Source: Amycolatopsis albispora
Lineage (GTDB): Bacteria > Actinomycetota > Actinomycetes > Mycobacteriales > Pseudonocardiaceae
Length of the DNA: 64,000 nt
Reading direction: 5' to 3'
Assembly (NCBI RefSeq): GCF_003312875.1
Contig: NZ_CP015163.1
Coordinates: 4,588,001 to 4,652,000, forward strand
The notes beneath the pieces are model-generated. The model did not search any database and was not told where the DNA came from. It was given only the letters and a program-made list of their open reading frames with translations. Within the stretch, counting starts at the first letter, position 1; every line of letters begins with the position of its first letter. Below, one piece after another: positions 49,708-57,970 of this stretch. The position numbers were made by a program, and so were the translations under genes.

Positions 49708-49952
49708 GTGATCGCCTTCCTGCTATTTGCTGCGACGTGAGCGCCCGGAATCACCCGAGCTGGAAATGATTTACGACACGGCTGATCACGTCGGTCGAGA
49801 ATTCGCCTCCCCGGCGACTCCCGTAGAATTTCACATCCGATCGAGCCGACGCAACAACCGAGCCATTGGATAACCGGAGCCGACCGATAAAGAAAACCCT
49901 ATCGATCCCGCGACGGGGTGCCGCGGGCGGGCGAGTCCTCCTTCCGGTGTGT

Positions 49953-50591
49953 TCACGGGCTGGCGTAGACCGGCCGGTGGTGGTCCGGCAGAAGATCGGC
50001 GAGGTGCTCCGTCGCGTTCAGCGCACGGAGGACCGGGTACTTCCCGTCGAAATACACCTCGGACACCGAGGCGTTGTCCGTGTGCAACTGGCTCCGGCGA
50101 TGCTGGGGAACGCCGAGCAGCCGGCAGAGCAGCACCCCGATGAACCCGCCGTGCGTGGACCAGACAACCGTGCCCGGCGGCAGGTTCTCCGCGGCCCGCA
50201 TGGCGCGGTCCGCCAGCGCGGCCACGCTCTCCCCGCCTTCGGGCACAACCCGGTCCGGGCGGGCGCGCCAGGCGTCGAAGGTGGCGGGCTCGCGGGCGCG
50301 GATCTCGCGTGGCGTTCGCCCCTCCCATGCCCCCATGCCCAGTTCACGCAGATCGTCGTCGAGCCGCACACCCAGCCCGTGCGGTGCCGCTATCGCTTCG
50401 GCCGTCGCCACCGCGCGAGCCAGCGGCGAGCTGACGACGTGATCGATCCGCCGATCCGCCAGCCGCCGGGCCAGCGCGGCGACCTGGCAGTCGCCCGGTC
50501 CGGTGAGCGGCACGTCGGCCTGCCCGCTGACCACCCCGCTGGCGTTGTAGGTCGTCTCCCCGTGCCGGACGAGCAGCAGCCTGGTCGCCAT
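49953..50591 (-). CDS. Histidine phosphatase (phosphoglycerate-mutase-like)
   Basis: A 212-residue member of the histidine phosphatase superfamily: LLLVRHGETTYNASGVVSGQADVPLTGPGDCQVAALARRL (RHG motif, phospho-His at residue 10), SSPLARAVATAEAI, LRELGMGAWEG and WSTHGGFIGVLLCRLLG (second His). It starts 2 bases after the flavin reductase stop, so it is in the cluster operon. Isonitrile synthases use ribulose 5-phosphate as the carbon donor; whether this phosphatase acts on sugar phosphates of that reaction or on a phosphorylated intermediate is unknown. Confidence 0.87.
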   Translation of the reverse strand: MATRLLLVRHGETTYNASGVVSGQADVPLTGPGDCQVAALARRLADRRIDHVVSSPLARAVATAEAIAAPHGLGVRLDDDLRELGMGAWEGRTPREIRAREPATFDAWRARPDRVVPEGGESVAALADRAMRAAENLPPGTVVWSTHGGFIGVLLCRLLGVPQHRRSQLHTDNASVSEVYFDGKYPVLRALNATEHLADLLPDHHRPVYASP

Positions 50592-50593
50592 GC

Positions 50594-51067
50594 CTAGGCC
50601 ACCCGGTGGAACGCGCCGCCGAAGAACACCAGCGCCTCCTCGCCCGTACCGCAGTGCGCGCTCAGCACCTGGCCGATGACGATCGAGTGGTCGCCGCCGC
50701 GGTAGGCCTCGACGAGCCGGCATTCCAGCCAGGCCAGCGATCCGGCCAGCAACGGCGCGCCGGTGCGGACACCCGGCGTCCAGCGCACGCCGTCGAACTG
50801 CGCGCGGCCGCTCGGCCTGCTCCGGTCGGCGAAGTACCGGGCGATCGGTTCCTGGTCGGCCTTCAGCACCGACACCGCGAACGAGCCGGCGGACACGATC
50901 GCCGCGTGCATCCGCGCCTTGCGGTTCACGCAGCACAACACGAGCGGCGGTTCGAGCGAGACGGAGCTGAACGCGTTGGCGGTCATGCCGTGGCAGTGCT
51001 CACCGGCCACGGTCAGCACGGTGATCCCGGTGGCGAACCGCGCCATCACCTCGCGCAACCCGGTCAT
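50594..51067 (-). CDS. Flavin reductase (StyB/HpaC-like)
   Basis: A 157-residue flavin:NAD(P)H reductase: REVMARFATGITVLTVAGEHCHGMTANAFSSVSLEPPLVLCCVNRKARMHAAI, FAVSVLKADQEPIARYFADRSRP, and VEAYRGGDHSIVIGQV. The TGIT and GMTANAFSSVSLEPPL segments are diagnostic. It would supply FADH2 or FMNH2 to the StyA-type enzyme and the acyl-CoA-dehydrogenase-like monooxygenase in this operon, since both families depend on a reductase partner. ATG 51067 overlaps the stop of the PLP gene (ATGA). Confidence 0.92.
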   Translation of the reverse strand: MTGLREVMARFATGITVLTVAGEHCHGMTANAFSSVSLEPPLVLCCVNRKARMHAAIVSAGSFAVSVLKADQEPIARYFADRSRPSGRAQFDGVRWTPGVRTGAPLLAGSLAWLECRLVEAYRGGDHSIVIGQVLSAHCGTGEEALVFFGGAFHRVA

Positions 51068-52386
51068 CGCAACTCCGGCACTGGCCGGGGATCGGGCCGC
51101 GGCCGCCAGCCGCCGCCGGTGTCCGCGTATGCCCACTTCGGACCGTTCGACACCAGCTCGCGCAGCCCGTGCACCAGCCGGTCGACGTGCTCGGTGGTGG
51201 TGCCGAGGCCGACGCTCACCCGCACCGCCTGAGCGGCCCCGTCGTGACCACAGCGGTCCAGCAGGAACCGCACGGCCAGATGGGCGCAGAACGCGCCGTC
51301 CCGCACGCCGATGCCGTACTCGGCCGCCAGCGCGGTCGCGACCAGCCGCGGATCGGGCCGGGTCAGGCTGAACGACACCACCCCCGTTCGCGGATGGTCC
51401 TCGTCCCACAACCCGAGCAGCCGCACGCCGGGAACACTCGCGAGACCGTCGCGCACCCGGGCCGTCAGCGCCTGCTCGTGTTCGACCAGCGGGCCCCAGC
51501 CCAGCCTCGTCAGCGTCTCGCACGCACCCGCCATCGCGTGCGCACCGACGACGTTCGGTGAGCCGCCCTCGTGCAGGTGCGGCAGCCCGGTCCAGGTCAC
51601 CGTCTCGGCACCGGCGTCGTCGGCGACCGACTCGGTCGCACCACCGCCGACCAGGTACGGCTCGGCGTCGGCCAGCCAGTCGCCCGACCCGACCAGTGCG
51701 CCCGTCCCGAACGGCGCGTACATCTTGTGGCCGGACACCGCGACCCACGAAAGGCCCCAGCCCGCCTGGTCGATCGGCCGGTGCCCGGCCAGTTGCGCCG
51801 CGTCGAGCACGGTGTGCGCCCCGAACAGCCGCGCCACTTCGGCCAGTTCGGGTATCGGCCACAGCTCGCCGGTGACGTTCGACGCCCCGGTCAGCACCAC
51901 CAGCCGCGGACCGCTGGGCGCGTCGGCCAACGCGCGCGCCAGGCTGCGGACGGCGTTCTCGGGGCTGGCCGGTATGCCGAGCCGGTGCAGCCGGGCGTTC
52001 CGCCACGGCAGCAACGCCGCGTGGTGTTCGGAGGCGAACCGGAACACCTGGGTGCCGGCCGGCAGCGATCGGCCGAGCAGGTTCAGCGCGTCGGTGGTGT
52101 TCCGGGTGAAGATCACCGCGGCGTCGGGCTTCGCGCCGACGAAGGTCCGCACCGAGTCCCGCGCCCGTTCGTACGCCATCGTCGACACCTGCGACGCCAG
52201 CCCCGCCCCTCGATGCACGCTGCTGTACCACGGCAGCAGCCGGTCGATGCCGTCCCGGACGTCCACCAGGCACGGGGTGCTCGCGGCGTAGTCCAGATTG
52301 GCGTACTCGACGTGCCCGCCGGTCACCAGCGGCACCCGCAGGCCGGCGCCGAGCAGGGCCGGGGTGCTTTCGACGGCGACGGTCAC
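51064..52386 (-). CDS. Class V aminotransferase / cysteine-desulfurase-like PLP enzyme
   Basis: A 440-residue fold-type I PLP enzyme related to SufS/Csd: EYANLDYAASTPCLVDVRDGIDRLLPWYSSVHRGAG, FTRNTTDALNLLGRSL, ASEHHAALLPWR, VLDAAQLAGHRPIDQAGWGLSWVAVSGHKMYAPFGTGALVG with the PLP Lys in SGHK near residue 222. A Cys in VRDGAFCAHLAVRFLL sits where desulfurases carry the persulfide Cys. It may mobilise sulfur from cysteine, or act on another amino acid. It starts at GTG 52386 overlapping the isonitrile synthase stop (GTGA), a coupling that ties it to the first step of the pathway. Confidence 0.86.
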   Translation of the reverse strand: MTVAVESTPALLGAGLRVPLVTGGHVEYANLDYAASTPCLVDVRDGIDRLLPWYSSVHRGAGLASQVSTMAYERARDSVRTFVGAKPDAAVIFTRNTTDALNLLGRSLPAGTQVFRFASEHHAALLPWRNARLHRLGIPASPENAVRSLARALADAPSGPRLVVLTGASNVTGELWPIPELAEVARLFGAHTVLDAAQLAGHRPIDQAGWGLSWVAVSGHKMYAPFGTGALVGSGDWLADAEPYLVGGGATESVADDAGAETVTWTGLPHLHEGGSPNVVGAHAMAGACETLTRLGWGPLVEHEQALTARVRDGLASVPGVRLLGLWDEDHPRTGVVSFSLTRPDPRLVATALAAEYGIGVRDGAFCAHLAVRFLLDRCGHDGAAQAVRVSVGLGTTTEHVDRLVHGLRELVSNGPKWAYADTGGGWRPRPDPRPVPELR

Positions 52387-53429
52387 CTGGCCGCCTCCTC
52401 GGGCCTGATGCTGAGGTGCGGGGCGACGAAGTGGCTGGGCCGGTCTTCCCGCCAGACGATGGTCGCGTCGACCCGTTCGGCGTCGGACCGCTTCACCAGC
52501 GACACGGAGCGCCCGTCGTCGAGCGCGACGCCGTGCCACGGCGTCAGCCAGCTGTCCCCGGTCCGCATCAGCTGCAAGCCGAACTTCTCCGAATGCGCGG
52601 GCTGTGGGTGAATGGACAACCGCATCGCGTCGGGAAACTTTTCCGCGACGACCCGGCTCCACGCATTGCTGCGGCGGATGGTGTGATAGGTCCGTTCCTT
52701 GGACTCGGTGCGCAGCTTGGTCCGCGAAACCTCACCACCGTGCACGCCCACCGCGTCCTCGAACAGGAAGCGGTGAATACCATTGAACAGTGAACGCGTT
52801 CCGTCGTCTACGCGAATTTTTTCTTTCAGCTCGGTAACGGTGTCCGAATAGTCGCGTTCCAGGATGTCCCGCAGCACCGGGTAGTTCATCATCCCGAATG
52901 CGTCGTCCAGTCCGTAAATCGCCAACGAGGTCAGGTTTCCGGTTCGGATGATGTTGGCGAGGCTCTCCCGGTAGGCGGTGACCGTGGCGTCGCTGACGCC
53001 GACCACGTCACCGAAGACGTGGCCGTCCGAGCAGATGGTGATCCGTGCGCCAGGCGGGTAGAAGTGGCTGATGTAGTCGCACAGGGACTGCAGGAAGGAC
53101 AGGGCCAGCCGTTCGCTCAGGTCCGGCAGCTCGCCCAGCACCTTGGTGCGGTTGGGAGACTTGGCGGGAAAGGCCGGAATGACGAACTCGATCCGCTCGC
53201 AGTTTTCGACGAATCGATCGATCTTCGTCCGTCGCGCTTCGAAGCAGTCGATGCACGCGCTGTCATCGCCGTCCGGCGAATCGATGATGCGCCGGAACCG
53301 GTAGAGCACTTCCAATACCCGGCGGGCCACATCCGCGTGCGGCAGCGTATCAGTTGATTTGACTTCGGAAATTTCTCTCACCGAGACAGAATCTCCCCAG
53401 TATTGATCATGCGAGCGTTTCGGCACCAA
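52383..53429 (-). CDS. isnA: Isonitrile synthase (PvcA/IsnA/DIT1 family)
   Basis: A 348-residue protein of the isocyanide synthase family, which turns the amine of Tyr or Trp into an isonitrile using ribulose 5-phosphate. IEFVIPAFPAKSPNRTKVLG at residues 79-98 followed by ELPDLSERLALSFLQSLC, ARITICSDGHVFGDVVGVSD near residue 131, NGIHRFLFEDAVG, SRTKLRTESKERTYHTIRRSNAWSRVVAEKFPDAMRLSIHPQP and SWLTPWHGVALDDG are the conserved blocks. GGGGAGG lies 5 bases before GTG 53429. First gene of an operon of tightly spaced minus-strand genes. Tyr versus Trp preference cannot be told from sequence alone. Confidence 0.95.
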   Translation of the reverse strand: MVPKRSHDQYWGDSVSVREISEVKSTDTLPHADVARRVLEVLYRFRRIIDSPDGDDSACIDCFEARRTKIDRFVENCERIEFVIPAFPAKSPNRTKVLGELPDLSERLALSFLQSLCDYISHFYPPGARITICSDGHVFGDVVGVSDATVTAYRESLANIIRTGNLTSLAIYGLDDAFGMMNYPVLRDILERDYSDTVTELKEKIRVDDGTRSLFNGIHRFLFEDAVGVHGGEVSRTKLRTESKERTYHTIRRSNAWSRVVAEKFPDAMRLSIHPQPAHSEKFGLQLMRTGDSWLTPWHGVALDDGRSVSLVKRSDAERVDATIVWREDRPSHFVAPHLSIRPEEAAR

Positions 53430-53603
53430 AGCCTCCCCAGTTCTAGTGCCAGCTGATTTCCCATTATCGCCTGACGCCGGTCGCGATTAGCAAGGAAGGA
53501 TCAATCAGAGTTTGGCGCGATTCGATAGCCGGTCACTTATCGATCGTTTCGCGCATACCACCGGATGGCCCACCCGGCACGCGGCGTTCGCCGAAACGTC
53601 CGG

Positions 53604-54569
53604 TCAGCACTCGATGGGCTGCAGATCCGGCCGGACACCGGCGTCCTGCGTGACCCCGGCGGGCAGGCCCTCGCCGCGCAGTTGCTCGCAGATCTCCTCG
53701 AGCGCCGCGATCTGCGGCCGTTCCCGGTGCGCGGCGGGCCAGACGACGCCGAACGTGCAGTGGGGCAGGTCCACTACCGGCACGTACCGGATGTCCGGGC
53801 GGGGGTAGAGGTCGGCCGCCACGGCCGGGACGAAGGCGATCGCACCGCCGAAGGAGGCCATCGACAGCAGCGACTCGAACCGGGTGACGCGGTGGTCGGT
53901 GTAGCGGACCGGGGAGCCGTCCGGCCGCGGGTCGGCGGCCCAGAACTGCTGGCCGCCCTGGAACATCTGCGACGCCAGGCTGACCACCGGAAGCCCGGCC
54001 AGCTCCGCCAGGGTCACCGACGAGCGCGCCGCCAGCGGGTCCGAGCTGGCGATGCACACCACGCGGGGCTCCGTGGTCAACGGCACCGCGTGCAGGCCGT
54101 CGGGCACCGGCAGGTAGACGAACGCGGCGTCGATCTCGCCGCTGTCCAGCGCGGTGGTCTGCTCGACGAAATCGAGCACGTGGATGTCCGGGCCGAGGCA
54201 GGGGTACAGCGCCCGGTAGGCACCCAGCACACCCCGGGTGGCGGTCAGGGCGGCCACGTTCTCGCACATGCCGACCCGCAGCCGGGACGCGCCGGCCACC
54301 GAGCGGGACGCCGCCGTGCGAAGGTGGTCGGTCGCTTTGACCACCTTCTCGACCAGCGGCAGGAGCGCCTGCCCGGTGGGCGTCAGCTCGACGTGCCTGC
54401 TGGTCCGGGTGAAGAACTGCACGCCGAGGCGCTGTTCCAGCGAATGGATTTGCTGGCTGAGCGCGGGCTGCGTGAGGTAGAGGCGGCTGGCCGCGCGCTT
54501 GAAGTGGAGTTCTTCGGCCAGCGTGAGCAGCATGCGCAGCTGGTGAATCGATGGGTCCTTAGCCGCCAC
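53604..54569 (-). CDS. LysR family regulator of the isonitrile cluster
   Basis: A 321-residue LTTR: HTH at residues 5-65 (IHQLRMLLTLAEELHFKRAASRLYLTQPALSQQIHSLEQRLGVQFFTRTSRHVELTPTG) and a periplasmic-binding-type effector domain (SRLRVGMCENVAALTATRGVLGAYRALYP, VSLASQMFQGGQQFWAADPRPDG). GTG 54569 has GAGGGGG 4 bases upstream. It lies directly upstream of the isonitrile synthase, in the same direction, with a 174-base gap that contains AT-rich sequence suited to a promoter. It is the only regulator in the cluster and probably activates it, perhaps sensing a pathway intermediate. Confidence 0.9.
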   Translation of the reverse strand: MAAKDPSIHQLRMLLTLAEELHFKRAASRLYLTQPALSQQIHSLEQRLGVQFFTRTSRHVELTPTGQALLPLVEKVVKATDHLRTAASRSVAGASRLRVGMCENVAALTATRGVLGAYRALYPCLGPDIHVLDFVEQTTALDSGEIDAAFVYLPVPDGLHAVPLTTEPRVVCIASSDPLAARSSVTLAELAGLPVVSLASQMFQGGQQFWAADPRPDGSPVRYTDHRVTRFESLLSMASFGGAIAFVPAVAADLYPRPDIRYVPVVDLPHCTFGVVWPAAHRERPQIAALEEICEQLRGEGLPAGVTQDAGVRPDLQPIEC

Positions 54570-54728
54570 AATTCCCCCTCGTCGCAACCGTCCCTGCCGA
54601 GGGTACACAGGAAACCACCTGGCAGCGCCTGTCCGCCGGGCCAGCGGCCCCGTTGATCTTTGACTGGCCTGTGGCAATCGGCAGCTCCCGAACGAATAGG
54701 GGCAATCCACTGCAGAGGGGGACAAAAA

Positions 54729-54824
54729 ATGAAGCGAAAGATCCTGACCGCCAGCGCACTGACGGCCGGGACATCCTGTGCCTCACCGACCATCTCTCGC
54801 CAGCAGGCACGTCCGTCGGCCTGA
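54729..54824 (+). CDS. Short signal-peptide-like ORF, probably a gene remnant
   Basis: ATG 54729 has GAGGGGG 6 bases upstream and encodes 31 residues beginning MKRKILTASALTAGTSCASP, which looks like the start of a secreted protein or lipoprotein but stops at TGA 54824. Good translation signals with a truncated product suggest a broken gene; a real short peptide cannot be excluded. It is divergent from LysR. Confidence 0.3.
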   Translation: MKRKILTASALTAGTSCASPTISRQQARPSA

Positions 54825-54912
54825 CGGTGAGGTTCGGTTCATCGACCTGCCGAACAGTTTCACCACTGGTGACACGGCCTATTTTGATGCCTGCGTCAAC
54901 TGAAGCGACTGA

Positions 54913-54945
54913 CGCCCCGGGCCAGGAGCCACCTCGCCCGGGGCG
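54913..54945 (-). terminator. Hairpin downstream of the SDR/membrane operon
   Basis: CGCCCCGGGC (54913-54922) and its exact complement GCCCGGGGCG (54936-54945) form a 10-bp GC stem with a 13-base loop, starting 5 bases beyond the stop of the minus-strand membrane gene. No T run follows, as is usual for actinomycete terminators. Confidence 0.7.
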
Positions 54946-54949
54946 GTCG

Positions 54950-55348
54950 TCACCCCTTTTCGAGCTTGCTGGTGAGCGGAAGCAGCACCAGCGGGATCAC
55001 CACGGCCGCCGTGAGGGCGGCCAGCAGCGGCACGCGTTCGCCGGGCGTGAGGTGGTGCAGCAGTTGGACGTGGATCCCCAGGTGCGGCACGGCGAACACC
55101 AGGTACACGGCGAGCGCCGTACGGGCCATGCTCCGCCGCACAAGGAAAACGCTCACGCCCAGCACCACCGACGTGGCCAGGCTCATCGCGCCGTAGTCCA
55201 TCATCAGGTGCGCGTTGTACGGCATGCGCATCCCCACCCACGGAATGTCGAAGAACGAGCGGGGCGACAACAGCGCCCAGCCGCCCACGGCGAACTGCGC
55301 CACGGCAAGGAAGCCCAGGCCTGCCCGCAGCCAATTGCGGGCACTCAT
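54950..55348 (-). CDS. Four-helix membrane protein
   Basis: A 132-residue integral membrane protein with four predicted helices (LRAGLGFLAVAQFAVGGWALL, HLMMDYGAMSLATSVVLGVSVFLV, MARTALAVYLVFAVPHLGIHV, VPLLAALTAAVVIPLVLLPL). It looks like a small DoxX/DUF4345-type protein but no definitive motif is visible. Its ATG overlaps the stop of the SDR gene (ATGA), so they form one operon. Function unknown. Confidence 0.78.
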   Translation of the reverse strand: MSARNWLRAGLGFLAVAQFAVGGWALLSPRSFFDIPWVGMRMPYNAHLMMDYGAMSLATSVVLGVSVFLVRRSMARTALAVYLVFAVPHLGIHVQLLHHLTPGERVPLLAALTAAVVIPLVLLPLTSKLEKG

Positions 55349-56088
55349 GCGGCGAGGAACTGCTCGAAGGTGATGCGTCCGTCGGCGTGCTCAGGGGTCA
55401 GGTGTCCCCCTTCGCGGTAGCCGCGGATGCCGGCCCCCGGCATCGGCAGCGACACCACCGGCCGGCGGCTGGCACGCGAGCGAGCGTAGGCGCGGGCCAG
55501 CTCGGCGGCGGGGCGCACCTCGGGCCCGCCCATGTCCGGCACCCGGCCGGCCGGTGGCGCGCCGGCCAGCCTGGCCAGGCGGGCGGCGACCTCGCCCGCG
55601 TCGACGGGCTGGAAGCTGACCCCGCTCGGCATCACGATCATCGGCAACCAGCGCTGGCTCGTGCACATCCAGACGATGAGCTCGTGGAACTGGGTCGTGC
55701 GCTGGATCGTCCACGGCAGGGCGGAGCGCTCCACGAGCTGCTCGCAGGCCAGCTTCGCCCGGTAGTAAGCCAGGTCCACCTGCCCGACGCCGACGATGGA
55801 CACGTACACCAGGTGCGGGCGTCCGGCTCGCGCCGCCGCCTGGATGAGGTTGCGCGTACCGGCGATGTCCGCTCGGCCGTTGCCGGTCGCGCAGTGGATG
55901 ATCACGCCGACGCCGTCGACCGCCTGCTCCAGGCCCTCGCCGGTGAGCAGGTCACCGCGCCACGTCCGCTCGTCCGATGGCGGCTTGCGGCTCAGGACGC
56001 GGACGGCATGACCGTCCGACAGAAGCTGCGGCACGAGCGCGCGGCCGAGCCGGCCGGTGCCGCCCGTCACCAGTATCTGGTTCGTCAC
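55345..56088 (-). CDS. SDR / NmrA-like NAD(P)-binding protein
   Basis: A 247-residue atypical short-chain dehydrogenase: ILVTGGTGRLGRALVPQLLSDGHAVRVLSRKP (NADP-type GxxGxxG and following Arg), GVGVIIHCATGNGRADIAGTRNLIQAAARAGRPHLVYVSIVGVG, and YYRAKLACEQLVERSALPWTIQRTTQFHELI. Members act as redox sensors or quinone/ubiquinone-type reductases. GTG 56088 is the start. Its partner is the four-helix membrane protein translated from the same mRNA. Confidence 0.88.
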   Translation of the reverse strand: MTNQILVTGGTGRLGRALVPQLLSDGHAVRVLSRKPPSDERTWRGDLLTGEGLEQAVDGVGVIIHCATGNGRADIAGTRNLIQAAARAGRPHLVYVSIVGVGQVDLAYYRAKLACEQLVERSALPWTIQRTTQFHELIVWMCTSQRWLPMIVMPSGVSFQPVDAGEVAARLARLAGAPPAGRVPDMGGPEVRPAAELARAYARSRASRRPVVSLPMPGAGIRGYREGGHLTPEHADGRITFEQFLAA

Positions 56089-56220
56089 GGGTAGGAATCC
56101 TCCGAGGAGAGCTGTCAGGTCACCCGTTAAGAACCGGACAGGCCTCCGGAATGTGACAACCGGAGCTTGGCGTCCTAGCCGGAGGCCAGCGGCGCTACCC
56201 TGAAATCACGTCCTACGGTG

Positions 56221-56580
56221 TCAAGCTCCGTCGCCCGGCTCGACCCATTCCGGCACCCGTTTGACCCGGTCCAGGATCAGGTCCGCCTGCCCGGGCTTGC
56301 GGGTGAGAACGGTTTCCTCGATGTGCACGGTGAGCAGGTTGAACGCCCCGGCCTCCTGTTCGGTGTTCGGCCACAGCGCCGCCGCGTCGCTGTACAGGAG
56401 GGACAGGTGCTGTGCCAGCGTGCCCTCGTCTACGGCCAGCCGAACCGGTGGCTCCAGCGGCTCGTCCCGCCACGCCGAAATGACCACGCTTTTCTCCTCG
56501 GCGTGGTAGGCGGCTTGCCCGCCGACCAGGTTCAGCCGGCGGACAAGCTCACCGAGCAAATTCGGCTCCCGCCTCAACAC
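56221..56580 (-). CDS. Hypothetical protein
   Basis: A 119-residue protein (LRREPNLLGELVRRLNLVGGQAAYHAEEKSVVISAWRDEPLEPPVRLAVDEGTLAQHLSLLYSDAAALWPNTEQEAGAFNLLTVHIEETVLTRKPGQADLILDRVKRVPEWVEPG). No family is recognised. The evidence is the codon bias and acid/base balance of a real protein. The start is uncertain: GTG 56580 or TTG 56577. It lies between the SDR operon and a serine hydrolase of opposite strand. Confidence 0.6.
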   Translation of the reverse strand: MLRREPNLLGELVRRLNLVGGQAAYHAEEKSVVISAWRDEPLEPPVRLAVDEGTLAQHLSLLYSDAAALWPNTEQEAGAFNLLTVHIEETVLTRKPGQADLILDRVKRVPEWVEPGDGA

Positions 56581-56768
56581 ATGTCCCGCCAGTTCCACCC
56601 GCCCATGAAGGCGATGTTCTCCCAGTCCGTCATGTGCCCGTTCTTGATGTGACGATAGCCGTATCCGAGACCCGAAATCCTCGCAAGGCAAGCAGAAAGC
56701 GCAAGCCACTGAAGCCGGAGAACCAGCGACTTGACCCCGCCCCAAGGTCAATCCGGAGGGTGGCGGTC

Positions 56769-57944
56769 ATGAAGAACACTTCCACGACAAGATCGCCTCG
56801 AGGTTTCCGCAAGCTGGCCGCTCCGGCGGTGGCCGTCGCGCTGCTGACCGGGGTGGCCGCGCCGGCGGTGGCCGCGCCGGAACGTCCGGAGCTGCGGGAA
56901 GCCGTACAGGGCTTCGTCGACATCGGATTCGCCGGGATCCAGGTGCGGGTGGACGACGAGCGCGGCACCTGGACCGGCAGCGCCGGGGTGCGCAAGCTGG
57001 GCGAGCCGGCGAAACCTCCGAAGAACGCGATGGGCCGGATCGGCAGCAACACCAAGACCTTCGTCGCGACCATGGTGCTGCAACTGGTCGCCGAAGGCCG
57101 GATCGGGCTGGACGCCCCGGCGCGGGACTACCTGCCCGAGTTCGCCCTGGACCGGCGGATCACCGTGCGGATGCTGCTGCAGCACACCAGCGGGGTGTTC
57201 AGCCACACCGGCGACTACTACAACGGGCAGGAACTACCAGGCCTGCCTTCGACCGGGCAGGACTGGGTGGACAACCGGTTCCGCACCTACCAGCCCGCTG
57301 AACTGGTCCGGTACGCACTGGCCAAGCCGCTGCTGTTCACGCCCGGAACGGACTGGAACTACTCCAACACCAACTACACGCTGGCCGCGCTCCTGGTCGA
57401 AAAGCTCAGCGGCCGCCCGTTCGCCGAGGAACTGCGGCGACGGATCACCGGTCCGCTGGGGCTGAAGGGCACGGTGGCGCCGGGGGCCAGGTCCGTGCTC
57501 CCCGGACCGCACTCCCACGGCTACTACCGCTACCAGCACAACGGCGTGACGAAGACGGTCGACGTCACCCGCCAGAACCCGTCCCTGCTGTTCGGCGCCG
57601 GTGACCTGGTCTCGACCGCCGAGGACCTGCACACCTTCTTCGCCGCACTGCAGGGCGGGAAGCTCCTGCCCGCGTCACTGCTGGCCGAGATGCGGAAGCC
57701 GCACCCGAAGGTCGGCTACGGCCTCGGCGTGTTCGTGGAGGACGCGGGCTGCGGCACCACCGTCTTCCGGCACAACGGCAGCACCATCGGGTACGGGGCA
57801 CTGATGTACAGCACACCCGACGGGAGCCGGACGCTGACCGCGTTGCTCACCGGCGGGGACCGCGACGTCGACGTGGTCAACGAGTACCCGCGGGCGCTGA
57901 GCAAGCTCCTCAAGGCGGAGTTCTGCGACCAGGCCGCGAGCTGA
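56769..57944 (+). CDS. Secreted serine hydrolase (class C beta-lactamase / D,D-peptidase fold)
   Basis: A 391-residue exported protein. The signal peptide covers about residues 1-36 (RGFRKLAAPAVAVALLTGVAAPAVAA). The active-site triad motifs are GSNTKTF (SxxK, Ser near residue 98), YSNTNY (YxN) and RHNGSTIG (HxG). It would act outside the membrane as a D,D-carboxypeptidase, esterase or amidase; class C beta-lactamase is possible but the KTG is HNG here, which favours peptidase or esterase. GGAGGG lies 8 bases before ATG 56769. TTGACC...GGTCAA dyad halves lie just upstream at 56731-56751. Confidence 0.9.
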   Translation: MKNTSTTRSPRGFRKLAAPAVAVALLTGVAAPAVAAPERPELREAVQGFVDIGFAGIQVRVDDERGTWTGSAGVRKLGEPAKPPKNAMGRIGSNTKTFVATMVLQLVAEGRIGLDAPARDYLPEFALDRRITVRMLLQHTSGVFSHTGDYYNGQELPGLPSTGQDWVDNRFRTYQPAELVRYALAKPLLFTPGTDWNYSNTNYTLAALLVEKLSGRPFAEELRRRITGPLGLKGTVAPGARSVLPGPHSHGYYRYQHNGVTKTVDVTRQNPSLLFGAGDLVSTAEDLHTFFAALQGGKLLPASLLAEMRKPHPKVGYGLGVFVEDAGCGTTVFRHNGSTIGYGALMYSTPDGSRTLTALLTGGDRDVDVVNEYPRALSKLLKAEFCDQAAS

Positions 57945-57970
57945 GCACCCCCGAGGGGGCCATGGGCGGG

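Larger units (their letters stand above)
54570..54949. other. 380-base stretch with no secure gene
   Basis: Between the LysR start and the DoxX-like membrane gene stop. It holds the LysR promoter, one short lipoprotein-like open frame on the plus strand and a strong hairpin. I see nothing else recognisable. The region around 54830-54900 has an AT-rich patch (CCTATTTTGATGCC) and may be debris of a lost secreted-protein gene. Confidence 0.6.

Noticed and set aside
42391..54569. An amycomicin/aerocyanidin-type epoxy-isonitrile cluster
   Set aside because: Those are fatty-acid-derived as I recall and I see no fatty acid assembly genes here; the presence of a PvcA-family synthase points to an amino acid precursor.
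56731..56751. MerR-type promoter before the secreted serine hydrolase
   Set aside because: TTGACC and GGTCAA halves are present but the hexamer 19 bases downstream overlaps the ribosome site and does not look like a -10; kept only as a remark.
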